Shown: piece after piece, positions 1 through 11,697 of the stretch
How positions within the stretch are numbered: the stretch's first letter is position 1
Layout of the letters: each line of letters begins with the position of its first letter
NCBI GenBank assembly: GCA_018398765.1
Contig: JAHBMJ010001334.1
Coordinates: 1-32,452 of the forward strand
Length of the DNA: 32,452 nucleotides
Direction of reading: 5' to 3'
DNA from: Chromera velia
Taxonomy: Eukaryota > Sar > Chromeraceae
Notes under the pieces: generated by a model
Database searches by the model: none
Told to the model about the DNA's origin: nothing
Seen by the model: only the letters and a program-made list of their open reading frames with translations
Made by a program: the position numbers and the translations under genes

Positions 1-1092
1 CTCTCCAGCCAGAAAAGAGACGGCAGAGAAATGCATGCACGGGCGGCCCTGGAAGGCAGTGCGAAAGTGGGCAAAGTATGGGGGAATCTGGTATATGCAT
101 GCAAAGGTCAGTCATTTCATGCTCGGTGTACAATTGTCAACTCAGTTTGGCAGCTAGGATAACAATGACTTCAATGAGGCTGTTTACGGCTGTCTCCCGT
201 CCAGTGTTCACCAGTATTACGTGTACATCTTAAAGAGGTATCAGAAATCATGTATAAGAAATACATGAAGTATACGAGACGACAGAAAGACGCGGGTAAA
301 AACCGCCCCAAAATGGTGAGACACGTGTCTTTGCCTGTGTTGAAATCTGTGCCTTCTGAAAGTGACTAACGTCATCAGCAAACATCAACATGGAATTAGC
401 CGTTGGAGAAGATTTGGATTTCTGTAGAGGTAAATCTCTTTATTCTCCATTTTTTTTAGGCTGACCCCAGTATCAAAAAATCGACTGGATGATTCTACCA
501 TGATTTTTGTTATATTATTCCTTCAGATCCTCGTTCTGTTTCATGTTCATCTCTGTCGGGCTCAATCACTGGGTCCCGTCGGAAGGACACGACGTTCTTT
601 TACTCCCCTCATATAAAGACGGACACTCAAAATGCAAGGCGCACACAAGGGCACTCCACCCCCGTCTCCTTCCTACACGCCCTATATACCTCGATCCGAA
701 CTCTTATGTGTGAATTCTCATCTGCTCGACTGTTCCCAGATAGTAAACTCTGGACTCGAGTTCGTATTCCAGGCCTTTTTCATCCGCTAACTTCAATGCA
801 AACCCGTCTGCCTCTCTTCTCTTCTCTTCTCTTTACCTTTCACTCTTCCTGACCTGCAGACGGTAACCCTCAGACAACCCCACAGGCCGTTCTCTACACC
901 CTGCTGAAACACGCGAAGCCTAGCATCTAGGTCAGGTGACAATGCCTCGTAACTGTCCGGTGCACATCATTCCAGCATGGCTCGGCACTTTGGTGCCGTT
1001 TTTAATCATGTGCGGCTGTCTGTCTATCGTTCGATTTGTTTGTTCTCTTTTTCCTATAGCTCTCTCTTCTGTCAATCTGGTTATCCTCCTCT

Positions 1093-1294
1093 CTATCCAC
1101 TCATCCATCCATCCATCTATCTATCCATCTGTCTATCCATCCGTCTATCTGTCTATCTATTGGCGTGCGCAACCAGTTTATCTTTTTCAGGTTTTAGCAC
1201 TTACTACCAACTTTTGAACCCGCGGGCGTACAAAAATTTTAAAAACTGATTCTTGTTCAAAAACTCATCTATCTATCTATCCATCTATCTATCT
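1093..1294. repeat. TCCA/TCTA/TCTG tetranucleotide microsatellites
   Basis: Two imperfect tetranucleotide tracts (about 1093-1160 and 1266-1294), built from ATCC, ATCT and GTCT units, are separated by about 100 bases of unique sequence. They translate into Ser/Ile/Tyr/Pro-rich frames that should not be taken as genes. Confidence 0.85.
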
Positions 1295-2632
1295 TCTATT
1301 CCTCTATCTTTGTATTAATATCTGTCTGCCTCGTGGAGACTGGAAGAAGGCTATCCCTTGCTCCTAATTTTCTGGACTCATGGGTGCTGTTTGTTTCGTC
1401 TCTTCATCTTGAAATTGCTTCAAACGCTGCTTTGTGTTTGTCTTGTATCAATGATGTACAGCTTGTCTTCGACCTAGCATCTGACAGAGACTCCTCAGGG
1501 GTCGCGTGGGTCGTGACGCAGTTTGTAAAAAGGGTAGGTTCGCGTGTGATCGAATGTGGTCCCATGAAAAGTGCGTGTCAGTGCGTAATTATATGGGTAA
1601 TTGAGTGACGGAAATTGCATGAGCGAGTGGATGAGCGAGTTTTTGAGTGACCGACGAGTGTAGACCTCATGAAGTGAACAAGTAAGAAAAAGAGGGGGCC
1701 AGTGGCAGGCACGAGCGCATTTCAAATCAAGCCGTTTCGCAGAATTTGCATCCATTCCGAGTTCCTTTCAAAGAAATTCGAAGAGGTTGCATGACTGTGT
1801 AAGAACGGAGGTCCTGCGGGGTCAGGTGATAGAAGACGAGATGAGCTCTGCCTGAAAAGCGCGACCCCATAAAAAACATTATCGAAACACTCCTCTCACT
1901 TTCCCGCTACATGCTTACTGGAGCTTGGGGGGTCCCGTACCAATAGAATACTAGAAATGAGTATGTCTGCCTGCCTGCTTGCCTGCCTGCAATCATCATG
2001 ATGCTTCTTTGGTTACTTCACACCCTTAGTTCACACCTTTCCGTGCCGATCTGCAGGGTCAAGTTCGGCTGTTTAAAAATCGCCTGGACCTCTCCGGTGA
2101 GCAGTGGTAAAGACATGCAAGACTTCTTCTTTTTCTTTTGTTTTTGCGATAATGAAAGAAACCAAAACATTCAAGGGTCCTTGATGGGAAGTTTTAGAGA
2201 ATTGAAATCTGAAGAGTACTGCATCCGAGTGTGATCAGTATTCGAGTTAGCATATGAAAAGGTGAAAAAAAGATACGTCACATGCATGTCTCGCTTTCAA
2301 GTTGCCACGCTGCACAGAATGAAGCCATTAGGTTGTTATGGTCTCTGTCTAGTGATCCCTTCCCCCCCCGTCCCTCAGTACTCTCTCCCTCCATGCATGC
2401 CGTCCCTTCTTACTATATGTTGCATGCATGTCCTTTAATGGTAGCTGTTTCTGTATCTTACCTAGCTCTTTCATCTATCCCTTGCATGTTGAACGCATAT
2501 AAATAAATATATTGATCTATCTGCAGAGTCCAGCCTTACCGTGAAGAAGTCGTTCTTTCTGTTGGCGTTCCTCCCTGACTCTGTCGAAGAATTGTGCCTC
2601 GATCGGTCCTTCTGTGGTCGTGTATCTATTTG

Positions 2633-2659
2633 TCCGTCTGTCTGTCTGTCTGTCTGTCT
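2633..2659. repeat. (GTCT)n microsatellite
   Basis: About six near-perfect GTCT units inside a longer pyrimidine-rich stretch (2630-2800). No gene overlaps it convincingly. Confidence 0.85.
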
Positions 2660-3615
2660 ATGTATCTGTGTGTCCGTCTGGTTTGCTTTCTTTCTCCCTC
2701 TCTATTCCTTCCTTTCTCCCGTTCTTTCTTGCTTTTTATCTAGAAGTCTGTCAATCGTTCAGTCTGTCAGTCGGTCTCTCATTCTTCTTTCTGTCCTTCC
2801 CTTCACGCTCTTACGCATCCTCGCCGACAGAACAATTCATTTGCACTAGAACGTGAAAGCCCTGACTGCTCCCTCCAGGCCCCTATCTCCTGCTCATGCA
2901 GTTTCTTTTTGCAGGACCTTGACCTTCTCTTGTGAAGGGCCTGACTCTTCCCCGTGTCTGCAGCTTCCTCCAGAGTCTGAAGGAAGGGGGACAGGCAGAA
3001 GACGGAAAAGGAAAAGAGGGCTCTCATGAGACGTGGTTGAAGAGTTTGCACTTTGCTGGTGAGTGAGTGAGTGAGCATTTGGAGGAGTGCAAAATGAAAC
3101 AAGGGGACCGAGAGAGAGCGTAAGTGTTCGCGAGGCAGCTGTCGTCTCGGGGGTGGGAGGCTCCGATTGACTGGAAGAGAATATATGCGGGGGCCGGCAC
3201 ATGACCTCATACCTATATATATGTGTAAGAGAGACAGAGAGGGAAAAAGAAAGAGAAAGAGAAAGCTGGGTGATGAACCAAAGAGCAATTGTTTCCTTCC
3301 GTCAATTCTGCTGATGTGCATAGTTTTTTGATGCATCCTGCAGGGGGAACCGTGGGTCCTCCCGAGGCCTCTTTATTCTCTGCCCTCCCCTCCTCTCTAG
3401 AGACTCTGTGCTTGGCAGGTAGGTCCGTGAGTACATAGGGGGACTGCAGGTAGAAAAAGGTCTCTTCAGGTTCATTCACGCATGCAGTCAAAACAGGCGC
3501 AGGAAGCATGGTCATCCGAATGATCTTCAGCAAACAGCCAGACCTACAAGTTGCTTCAGATGTTTTGTCAGTCCATGTTTGTGTTGGGATGTTGAAATGC
3601 TATAGATGGTAGGAT

Positions 3616-5125
3616 GGTGACCTCCCCACTTTTGTGCTTGAGTGTGTAAGCAACAGCCTCCAAGTGAAAGGATTCGCAAAGCTGGTAAAATCGATATTGA
3701 GAGGGTAACTATCTCTGTTGCACCATCTGGTGTTGGATGAGACGGCGACGTTTGACAGAGAATTTGAGATCCCGTATCCCTCTGTCGTTGAGATAAAATT
3801 TCAAAAGCTGGAGACGCTGAGCCTGAGAGGGAACCTCCTCGGTTAGGGGAAGGGTCTCTGGTACGTGTTGCGGCGGGACGTTGTGCCGTCTCTTTGTACT
3901 TTGGATCTCTCATTTTCGGATTTGGAGCAGGATGGGGTAGTAAAATTGGCAGCAGCTTTGAAGAATGGTGAGCTCTCATGTCTTCAAAGTTTGTCCCTGG
4001 AGAACGCGTATCTGACCCATGAGGGGTCGGAGGTGCTTGCAGAGTCGTTGAAAGCAGCTGTGCTGGCCCGTTTGACTTTTTTGAATCTATTGGGGTATAC
4101 ATATGAAGCAGGAGCGACTGCAGCTCTTATAGGGGCACTGAAGGCATCAGACCGACCCTCATTGGAGACGGTGTACCTTCGGGTGGGTAGAATGAGAGAA
4201 AAGGAAGCTGAAGCGTTGGGGTTGGGGAATATTTCGTTTGTCCGTATTTTGAATGTATCTTTGTAGGGAAGGGGACCCAGTTTGTCCTTCTTTTCATCCC
4301 TCCGAAAGCACACAGAAGGATCTAAGTCTTTTGAGCCTTTCGAGGCCTTGGATTTGAATTTTGCCTTTTGGGTTGAAGGGAGAAGGGAGGTCATAGAAGA
4401 GTTCTCGGGGGTGATGGGACTGGGGGGGCTGAAATGCTTGAGGAAATTTGCCTTCTGTTTTAGCCTCTGTTGCAATCGGGGCTTTGGGTTGTCTAAAAAG
4501 GAGAAAGAGGCGCTGTTTGCGGCCTTTTAGACTGCCCTCCTTCCTGTTCTCACCACCCTTCGGATAACTTTGACCAAATTGAAGGACGGTGATGTCGAAG
4601 CTTTGGCAGAAACAATCTAAAAAGGGAACATTGCTAACCTGAGAGTGCTGGGACCTCTCCCATAACCCATTCGGTCATGCTGGGATGCACGCACTAATGG
4701 ATGCCGCCTCTGCACGAGGGCTGATGCTTCTCGAGGAGCTCAACTTGTCCGACACATGGGCGAGGGAAGCTGCGTCTTCGTTGAGTATGGAGATCTGTTT
4801 GGGTTTCCTTCCAAGCCTGAAGTCTCTTTTTATAGACCGTTGTCTCTTTCACGATGACGGCATGAAGGGTGTAGCTGGGATTTTTGGTAAGAGGGAACGT
4901 TGTCCATATAAATTACTAGAGATGCTAAGTCTCCAAGACAACCTCATCACACGAGAAGGTCTAAAATGCTTCGTCAAGGCTCTCCAGCGAGACTCGATAC
5001 CCAAACTGAGGGACCTGAAACTGAGTTGGAACAGAAACCAAGGCACAGCTGCTGAGAGTAAAGTTCTATTTATACAGGCCCAAGCGGCAGGAAAACTTCG
5101 TTCACTAAAGTACTTAACGGTTTAA
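3616..5125 (+). pseudogene. Leucine-rich-repeat protein, decayed
   Basis: This is a relic of an RNase-inhibitor/NLR-type LRR protein, a family that acts as a protein-binding scaffold. Frame 1 reads LRR after LRR: LETLSLRGNLLG (3811), LCTLDLSFSDLEQDGVVKLA (3895), LSLENAYLTHEGSEVLAESL (about 3988) and LRITLTKLKDGDVEALAETI (about 4558). It is cut by in-frame stops at 3706, 3844, 4264, 4528 and 4618. Homology resumes in frame 2 after one extra G at 4651 (DLSHNPFGHAGM, then LEELNLSDTW at about 4732 and LEMLSLQDNLITREGLKCF at about 4915). It ends in TAA at 5123-5125. Five stops plus a frameshift across about 500 codons make a pseudogene far more likely than an intron-containing gene, because the repeats run straight through each stop. 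The upstream limit is uncertain. The spared LRR register suggests fairly recent decay. Confidence 0.8.
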
Positions 5126-6044
5126 CTTCAATTAAAACAGCTAGTATGAAAGAGTTTCTTTGATGCAGTGAACATTGGGCCCATACTTGGGGGGTGCATG
5201 TGTTTAATCTGCTCTCGTTAAGGTCAGCACATGCCTACCCCTGCTGCCTTCTCTTTTCTTCGGTCTATCCGTTTTAAAATTTCGCCACAAACTATATATA
5301 CGCTTCATTAATTGCCGCAGCGCCGCCGGCGCCGCTTCAAAAGTTTATAGTTCTTCCTTCAAGTCAAAAATTCAGTGATTGCCTGTATATATTAAATTCA
5401 TAATGGTAGCTAAATTACTTTTCATAAGTTTTAAAACTTTCTGCCAGTTTCTGGCTAGATATCGGAATAGATCGGAACATGTTCTACCGCAGGCTAAAGT
5501 GATTCATGATTATGTTAATGTTTGAATGTTTATATTTAAAAACTTCTAGTAGTAGTCTGTAGAACTCCTGGACTCGCAGAATAATTTTTAGAGCATCAGT
5601 CTCTTAAATAATTGTAGAATTAGAATGAATCTGAATAATTGAATATATATGTTAGAAAATTTTTCTAGAAATTTTTAAACCCACTGGCAACCCAGGGCCG
5701 GTAAGTGACTTATTTGAGGAGTCTAAGAAGACTAGGGCCTACTAGCGCACTTGTATAATTAGATAATAAACAAGTCTAGTAATTTGTCATATAAACTAGT
5801 ACAAACCGGTTTAGATCATTCTAGAGATCATTTTAAACCACATCATTCAAGTTTAACTTAGAGGTGAAGTCCCCTGAGACTCCCCTCATTTATTTAATGT
5901 TTTTTAGGATGTTCTAGTCGATGGCACAATGTTTAAATTTACACTGTTTTCATGTAGTATATAAGAACAAAACACTTTAGCTCAGTAGACTTGGTCTACG
6001 AATGAATTAGCCTAGGAAATAGTAGTAGGAATTAGCAAAGATTT
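5126..6044. other. AT-rich intergenic block
   Basis: No gene seen. AT-rich sequence with repeated TTTAAA and CTAGAA words and stops in all frames. Base composition drops sharply from the LRR relic to its left. A small GC-only island sits near 5317-5336. Confidence 0.6.
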
Positions 6045-6052
6045 TTTGTTTC
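6045..6052. repeat. Left 8-bp target-site duplication
   Basis: TTTGTTTC lies directly left of the TAAGGCT terminus and is identical to 7017-7024. It marks the insertion point of the 964-bp element. Confidence 0.8.
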
Positions 6053-7016
6053 TAAGGCTGGGAAAAGGTGCATAAGGTGCTGGTGCTGGTACAAAAATAA
6101 GTTTCCACCTTAAATCAGGTGCAAAACAGGTGCAAAATAAGGTGTACCGTTTACCCTATAAAAGCTAGGTTTCTAGGGTTGATTTTTAGTGTTTCTAACG
6201 GCTAAAAGGCGCCTCAATCAAGGCTTAAAAGCTTTTTATGATATAGATTTGCTACATTGATTTTTACTATGCGAAACAACTTAAAATATCACTAGAAATA
6301 TCAGTGAAAAGGCGATAAAAAGCAAAAATAAAAAATATGACAATTAAAGACTATATGTCTCTGACTGTCTCATGACTTTGGTCTCTTTCTAGGTTTCTTT
6401 TCTCAATTTAAGCAACGTTTTTCACCTGTCCAATGTTTGAATATATTTGGCGCCGGTTGTGTGCTGCACTGTAGTCGAGTTCTGTCCCTATACGGTCCAT
6501 AAAACCTTCAAACTGCATGATGCCCCTTTGGAGCAAACTCATGAAGAAAGCAACCACAAATGGTGCATTTTCATGAAAAAGAAAAAGAAGAAAGAATAAA
6601 ATAAAAGAAGGCTTTTTTTAATTTGCATTTTTCTTCTGACCAAGGACAAGTGAGGATAAGTGAGGGCCTGATCTCAAGGCTCAGAGCCCAGCCCTGTCAT
6701 ACCCTAGCTCTCTTCTTCACTCACCCCCTAGCTCACCCCCCCACATAAAATGACAATGGAAGACAAAAAAGAGGAAGAAGAGAAAGAAGAAGAAGAGAAA
6801 GAAGCATGGCTATGATACGTGTTTGGGGCCGCACAGAGCTGCAGGGGCGGGGCGGGGCCGTAGCGTGTTGCATAGCCATGACGCTGACACTTTTCACCCA
6901 ATTCCATTCAATCAGGTGCAAAACAGGTGCATCAGGTGCATCTGGTGCAAAACAGGTGCATCTGGTACAACTTCTTGGTTTGCACCTTTTCTAAGGTACA
7001 CCTTTTCCAAGCCTTA
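6053..7016. mobile_element. hAT-like non-autonomous DNA transposon
   Basis: The element begins TAAGGCTGGGAAAAGGTG and ends with the near-exact inverse (CACCTTTTCC-AAGCCTTA), giving terminal inverted repeats of about 18 bp with one clear mismatch. It is flanked by a perfect 8-bp direct repeat TTTGTTTC at 6045-6052 and 7017-7024. An 8-bp target duplication with a TIR of this shape is typical of the hAT superfamily. Inside each end are clustered GGTGCA motifs, and an identical 21-bp block at 6114-6134 and 6911-6931 holds two of them. hAT transposases bind sub-terminal motifs of this kind. No transposase frame is present, so it would depend on an autonomous copy elsewhere. The family call is inference from TIR and duplication length. 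Confidence 0.82.
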
Positions 7017-7024
7017 TTTGTTTC
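7017..7024. repeat. Right 8-bp target-site duplication
   Basis: TTTGTTTC lies directly right of the AGCCTTA terminus and is identical to 6045-6052. Confidence 0.8.
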
Positions 7025-8205
7025 AAACTTTGCATGATTCCTCTAGCTTGGTCGGATGTATACCGCTAACATAAGTTAATAATCACTTTTCTCATAAATA
7101 ACTTGCTATAAATAAATTGAATTATATAAGAATCAATAATTTAATATCCTTCCATACAGCCTGGGACTAGCATACATGCAGATAATACTAGAGATAATAT
7201 GGCCAGATAGAGATAGACTAGAACATAATTAAACTCTAGAATTAAACTACTAGGACATAAATGATATAATTTCGATGTATGAATTGAACTAACGTACTAA
7301 GTTCAATGAAATTACGATGATGTGCTTATTCGCAGCAAAGTTGCTTTCAACAGCCGTGGTACACTGCATATGTGCCTCACTCACTCTCACACAGGCTGTA
7401 ACACAACGACGCACCATCACCTTTGCGCTCGCCATGCACGCCACCATGAATGCAGAAGGTGCACCATTGGACACTCTTGCATGCACACAGCCAGAATGAA
7501 CACACACTGCATGTATTTAGATGGAAAGGAAGCCCACGCACTTAGGGATGCAGTCACGGAGCACGTACAAGGCACCGTTCAGAAACCAGACATACATCGT
7601 TCATTTGTTCATTCATGGAGGAAGACCGACGCAAACAAGGAAGCGATGCGAACTATGCACTTAATGCATCACCAACACCCGTTACCCTGCCTTCCCCTGA
7701 GGGGGACAGGAGTCTATCATGAAACAACGAAGAAGCACGCACCGCAACGCCTTATTTACATCCGTCTTGCAGACACACTGCTCGACATGTGCACGCATTG
7801 CATACTCACTCAAGTCTTCAGTGCATGCTCTCAGATGACACCTCTCAGAGACGCTTTGATTCTCTCTTCGTGCACAACACGAGGGCTTTGTCAAGAGGAT
7901 CGAAGGACAACAGAGCATCCGAATGGTTGAAGATTGCTCTGTCTAAAAAAAAAAAAAAAAACTGAACACGGTTCTACCACCGCTTCTTCTTTCTTCACTA
8001 TTACGTGTGACCTCTCTTTCTACGAGATTGAAATTTAGATGAAGGAGGCAATCTTTTCAGATGAAAGACTAACAAGAGACGAACGAAGTGGATGATGGTG
8101 ACTTCAACAAATAATTCCACACAAATTACTAAGGACACAAGCATGAACAGAAGAGATATGCACACTCATTCATTCAGTCAAGCGAGAGAGGCGCCTAGTG
8201 TTCCT
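7025..8205. other. Intergenic region with an A17 tract
   Basis: 7025-7310 is AT-rich with no gene. From about 7310 the composition shifts to a His/Cys/Thr-rich 202-codon open frame (7322-7930, non-ATG options only near its start) that matches nothing I recognise. It is followed closely by seventeen A residues at 7945-7961. The A-run right after a transcript-like stretch could mark a retrocopy, but no target duplication is evident. 7962-8205 is the likely 3' flank of the minus-strand kinase gene. Confidence 0.4.
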
Positions 8206-11200
8206 TCAGGCCCCCCTCCCCCTTGAGGGAAAGACATTCGACCAGAAACCTCCCCAAGACCCGCGTTTTTCTTTTCCCTTTTCAGCCTCCTCATTTGGAA
8301 CGCTGGAAGGATCCTCAGAAGGCGTTGAGTTTTGATGCCCCCCATTCGTCTGGCTGGGCACTTGAAGGGCAGGGGCCGGAGTCGGCTGCGGGGGGGACGG
8401 CAGGGGCCCGTCGGCCAATGGGGACCGCGTCAGGAGGTCCCACGCTGGCCGGGGCGAGCCTGACTCTCCCCAGAACTCTTTTGCCACAGCAGAGAGCCCT
8501 GAGGAAAGAGAGGGGGCCTCTGAGGGGGATATGACTTTGGGTGTTTCCTCCTTGTCTGACTTCTCGACATTGCACACAGCGGGAACAGGAACTGCATGAA
8601 GAGGAACGGAACCGATTCCAGTCGGTTGTTGCTGTTTCGGGGGCTGGGTCTGCTGTTTGACTCGGGGGAGGGCCACACGGACACCTTCGTCAATGTTCTC
8701 TTTTGCTGTGGCTTCTACGGACTTGGTGATCGAGTGGGCACCCAGAAGGGACGCGAGGGATCCTCGTCGCCATGCCCCTCCGCCTGCTACCTCTGCCTGC
8801 TCTCCTCCCTCTCCACTCACTTCCTCCTGCTCGTCCTGTTGCCTTCTGATTGCGGCCTCTGCAAGCTCCTCGTCCCTCAAGAACGCCTCGATTGCGAGGT
8901 CGAATTGCTCACTGCCCCCTGAAGCCAGGAGCAACGACGTGAGAGTGGCCTTCCCAGAGACCTTCCTTTGGTCCTCTGCCGAGGGGGGCAGAGGGAGACG
9001 GGAGGGCTGAGGGTTGGTTGAAGGGGCCTGGGAGGAAGGCACACTGGGACTGAAGACAGGGCTACGGGCAACTGCAGGGACCTGGAGAGGAAGAGGGAGA
9101 GAGAGAGGAGGGGTGATACCAGGCTCCGACCCCCGTCTCCACACGTGAGTGAACGCTGCGGTTTCCTGTCCCTGCTTGCCGCTCTCCTGATCTGCAGGCC
9201 CAGACACACGACTGGTGCGAGTGCGAGAGAAACCAGAGGCAGACGCCTGACCGGAGGTGATCGGAGAAACCCCGCATCGAGTAAGGAGAGAGAGAAAGAA
9301 CCCATGAACCTCCACAGCAGTCCATCTGTCCTTCTCAGCTTCCGACAGCATGCCCTTCAGTGCTGTTCGGATCTCGTCTGCCAGTTCCCCCACCGCCTGC
9401 TTGCGGTTGCGCTTCCCCCTCCGTCTTGCTTCAGATGACCCGCCTCCTGAGGCAGAAGAAGAGGAGGACGTGCTGGGGGAGGGTTCTGCCAACGCGTGAG
9501 GGAAGAGACCGTCGAACAGTCTGCGGAGAGTGACACCGAGGGCCCACACGTCATCGGCCTTGCGTGCAAGATAGTCCCCTTCCCGAGCCTTGTCCTTCAG
9601 AGCAGCCACCTGAGCAGGAGAGATGTAACCTGGAGGAACGAAACACGGACAGAAAATGAAACAGTGGAAGGGTGTTGGTACACGTGTGTGTAGGAGGGTT
9701 TCCCGAGAGAAGCAAAGAAGAGGAAAAGTGGAAGAAAAAGCAAATGAGAGGCGGTACCTTGCTAGCCTATGTGGTTGAAGCGACGAAAAGACGTTTGGAA
9801 TGCTAAGGGGGGAAGGTGAGTGAGAAGGAGGAAACACAAGAATGAAGAGAGAGAGCTCTACTGACCAGGTGTAGCATTGCCCTCGAAAGGATACCCTTCC
9901 TCGACAATGCCATCGAAGTCTGTCAGCTCGAACTCGTACACGTGACTCTCAGGCAGAGGGCCGAGGCACTCATCTGCAGAGACGCTCAGCTGCTTGCAAT
10001 GGACCCCACACCCCAACCCGCTCCTGCCCCTGTTGGACATCCTGCCGCTGCTGCTGCTGTCTACAGTCAGTGTGTTCTCTCTCGACCCCCTCGAGCCTCC
10101 AGATCCAGATGCAGAGCCGTTTGAGTAGGCAGAGAGGGATCCTGGAGACGGCGTGTGGTCGCATCTGCACGAAGGGAACTGACTGTTCCCACTGTCCACA
10201 GCAGTGGAGGCTCCAGGAGACGCGACTGCTTCTCTCTCTCTGTCCGCTTCCAGAGACTTTCCTGCTGCCTCCCCCCCTCTCTGTGGCGTGAGTGTGTGCG
10301 TGTGTGTCTCCTCCTCCCGACAGACGAAGAGAACGTTCTCCAATTTGAGGTCTGTGTGAACGAGCCCCCGTCCATTTCGAACCACACCTGTAGAGAGGGC
10401 AAAAGAGACAGGAAGGTTTATTTGTGATGATCTCATCAAAATGGCAAGCGCGCAGACAGACAAACGAGGCGGGCAAGTAAGGATAGAGAGAAGCAAAAAG
10501 GAAGGCAGGCACACAACTCAAGTTCCTTTTCTCTCCTCACTCACTGACCTTCCTGTCCCCATGTGGGTGCCAGTTTCTGCTTGGAGGAATGAAGGGACCT
10601 CACAGCTCTGCAGAGAGCCTCCGCCATCTGGACAAACTTCACGGGACGGCAACGGAAGTCAGCCCTCAATCGAGAGAACCGCTTCGACGCCTGCGTGTGT
10701 GCAGAAACATCAAAGCACAACACGGAAGATCGTCAGAGTGTTTCACAGAAATACAGCACGCTCCAGAAGACGACACGACCCTTCTGGAAAACACCCTTCT
10801 GGGGAGCTTCACACAAAGAAGGAAAAGAAAGTGTGTGCGAAGAACTACTAAGACAAGGAAGATGCAGTACGAGTAGAGGGAGGGCGATGGGGAAGGAACA
10901 CAAGGATAGAACAGATACTGACAGAAGAAGAAAGGAGAGCCTGCAGAAAAGAGAGAGATTTGCTACTGACTGACCAGTAGTGACTTGAGGTCTGCAGTTC
11001 TCTTCTTCCAGACAAGGACAGACTCGGCCCCTCCCACAAAGAAGGCCTCGGGTCTTGCCACAAGTTCGCATTCCTGCAGGGGGCCCTGGGGGGAACTCAC
11101 TCTCAGGGCTCTGAGGAACATTCTCTCCTGTCCAGGCTTGGCCAACTGCACAAAGAACCCCTCTCCAGGCTGGAAGTGAGGTTGTACTCCCTCCCTCTGA

Positions 11201-11697
11201 TGCTCACGAAGCTGAGAAACTCCGTCTCCCGTGCTGTACTGCTGAAGACCGGACAGGCTCTGCGGCTCAGTAATGGACCAGGAGGCCACACAACGGTACA
11301 CCCTGGCCTTCTTACAGAAGCCTTCGAGGGCTGCTGCTCTGGAATCGGATGCTTCATTCTTCAAGAGAACCATTTGACTTTCGTTAGTGAATGGTCTCAT
11401 GATGATGTAGTCACTTGTCTCGGCCTTCTTGTTTACTGGCAGCAGCCCCGCAACCCTGTGGCACTTCGGAATACGAATAGGGACGCAAGAGGAGCCGTCC
11501 CCAAGGAGCCGGAGAGCTCGCACGACGCATTTCCTGATTGACCCTGTGGACACTTGGTTGGGTGTTGTTCCTTCGTCTAGACAGCTGGAGTCACGCTCAC
11601 TCAATAGAATTGTGTGGGTGATCAGCTGAGCGTCGTCATGAGTCAGGGACAAGGAACGCGAGAGCGTCTTGGAGGAAAACTCCTGAGACTGGCTCAT
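8206..11697 (-). CDS. Atypical protein kinase (DFD motif), 4 exons
   Basis: Exons on the minus strand are 11697-10975, 10690-10549, 10387-9866 and 9629-8206. All introns are GT-AG, phases match, and they encode 936 residues. The catalytic loop is HTDLKLEN (residues 299-306, Asp301, Lys303, Asn306), so the base and metal-binding residues are kept. The metal motif is DFD (445-447) instead of DFG. The segment around APE reads GNATPGYISPAQ (458-469), with Gln for Glu. DVWALG (489-494) is the usual helix-F motif. About 130 low-complexity residues split the catalytic loop from DFD. After about residue 565 runs a Pro/Ser/Glu-rich tail of about 370 residues. The N-lobe (before about 240) is divergent, and I could not assign the glycine loop or the beta-3 lysine. 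The substitutions recall alveolate rhoptry-kinase-like proteins, but that is inference. The start ATG follows an in-frame TGA about 25 bases upstream; extra 5' exons (for example 11854-11779) remain possible. Confidence 0.78.

Larger units (their letters stand above)
1..3615. other. Non-coding region with microsatellites
   Basis: I see no supportable gene in this stretch. The open frames are short, low in complexity, and mostly translate pyrimidine-rich or tetranucleotide repeats on both strands. It holds TCCA/TCTA repeats (about 1093-1160 and 1266-1294), a GCCT run near 1970-1990, a GTCT run at about 2633-2659 and a GAGT run at about 3059-3074. Two copies of the palindrome TGCATGCA lie at 32 and 96 and another at 2421. 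A 177-codon minus-strand frame at 2803-3336 is Ser/Leu/Phe-rich and matches no family I know. Confidence 0.55.

Noticed and set aside
2803-3336. 177-codon minus-strand frame
   Set aside because: Low-complexity Ser/Leu/Phe-rich sequence opposite pyrimidine/purine tracts, with no domain and no splice partner.
6733-7074. Small frames within the transposon
   Set aside because: Short, overlapping on both strands, and partly translations of the GGTGCA motif cluster. None resembles a transposase.
8223-9010. Several plus-strand frames of about 100 codons
   Set aside because: Antisense shadows of the GC-rich disordered tail of the minus-strand kinase.
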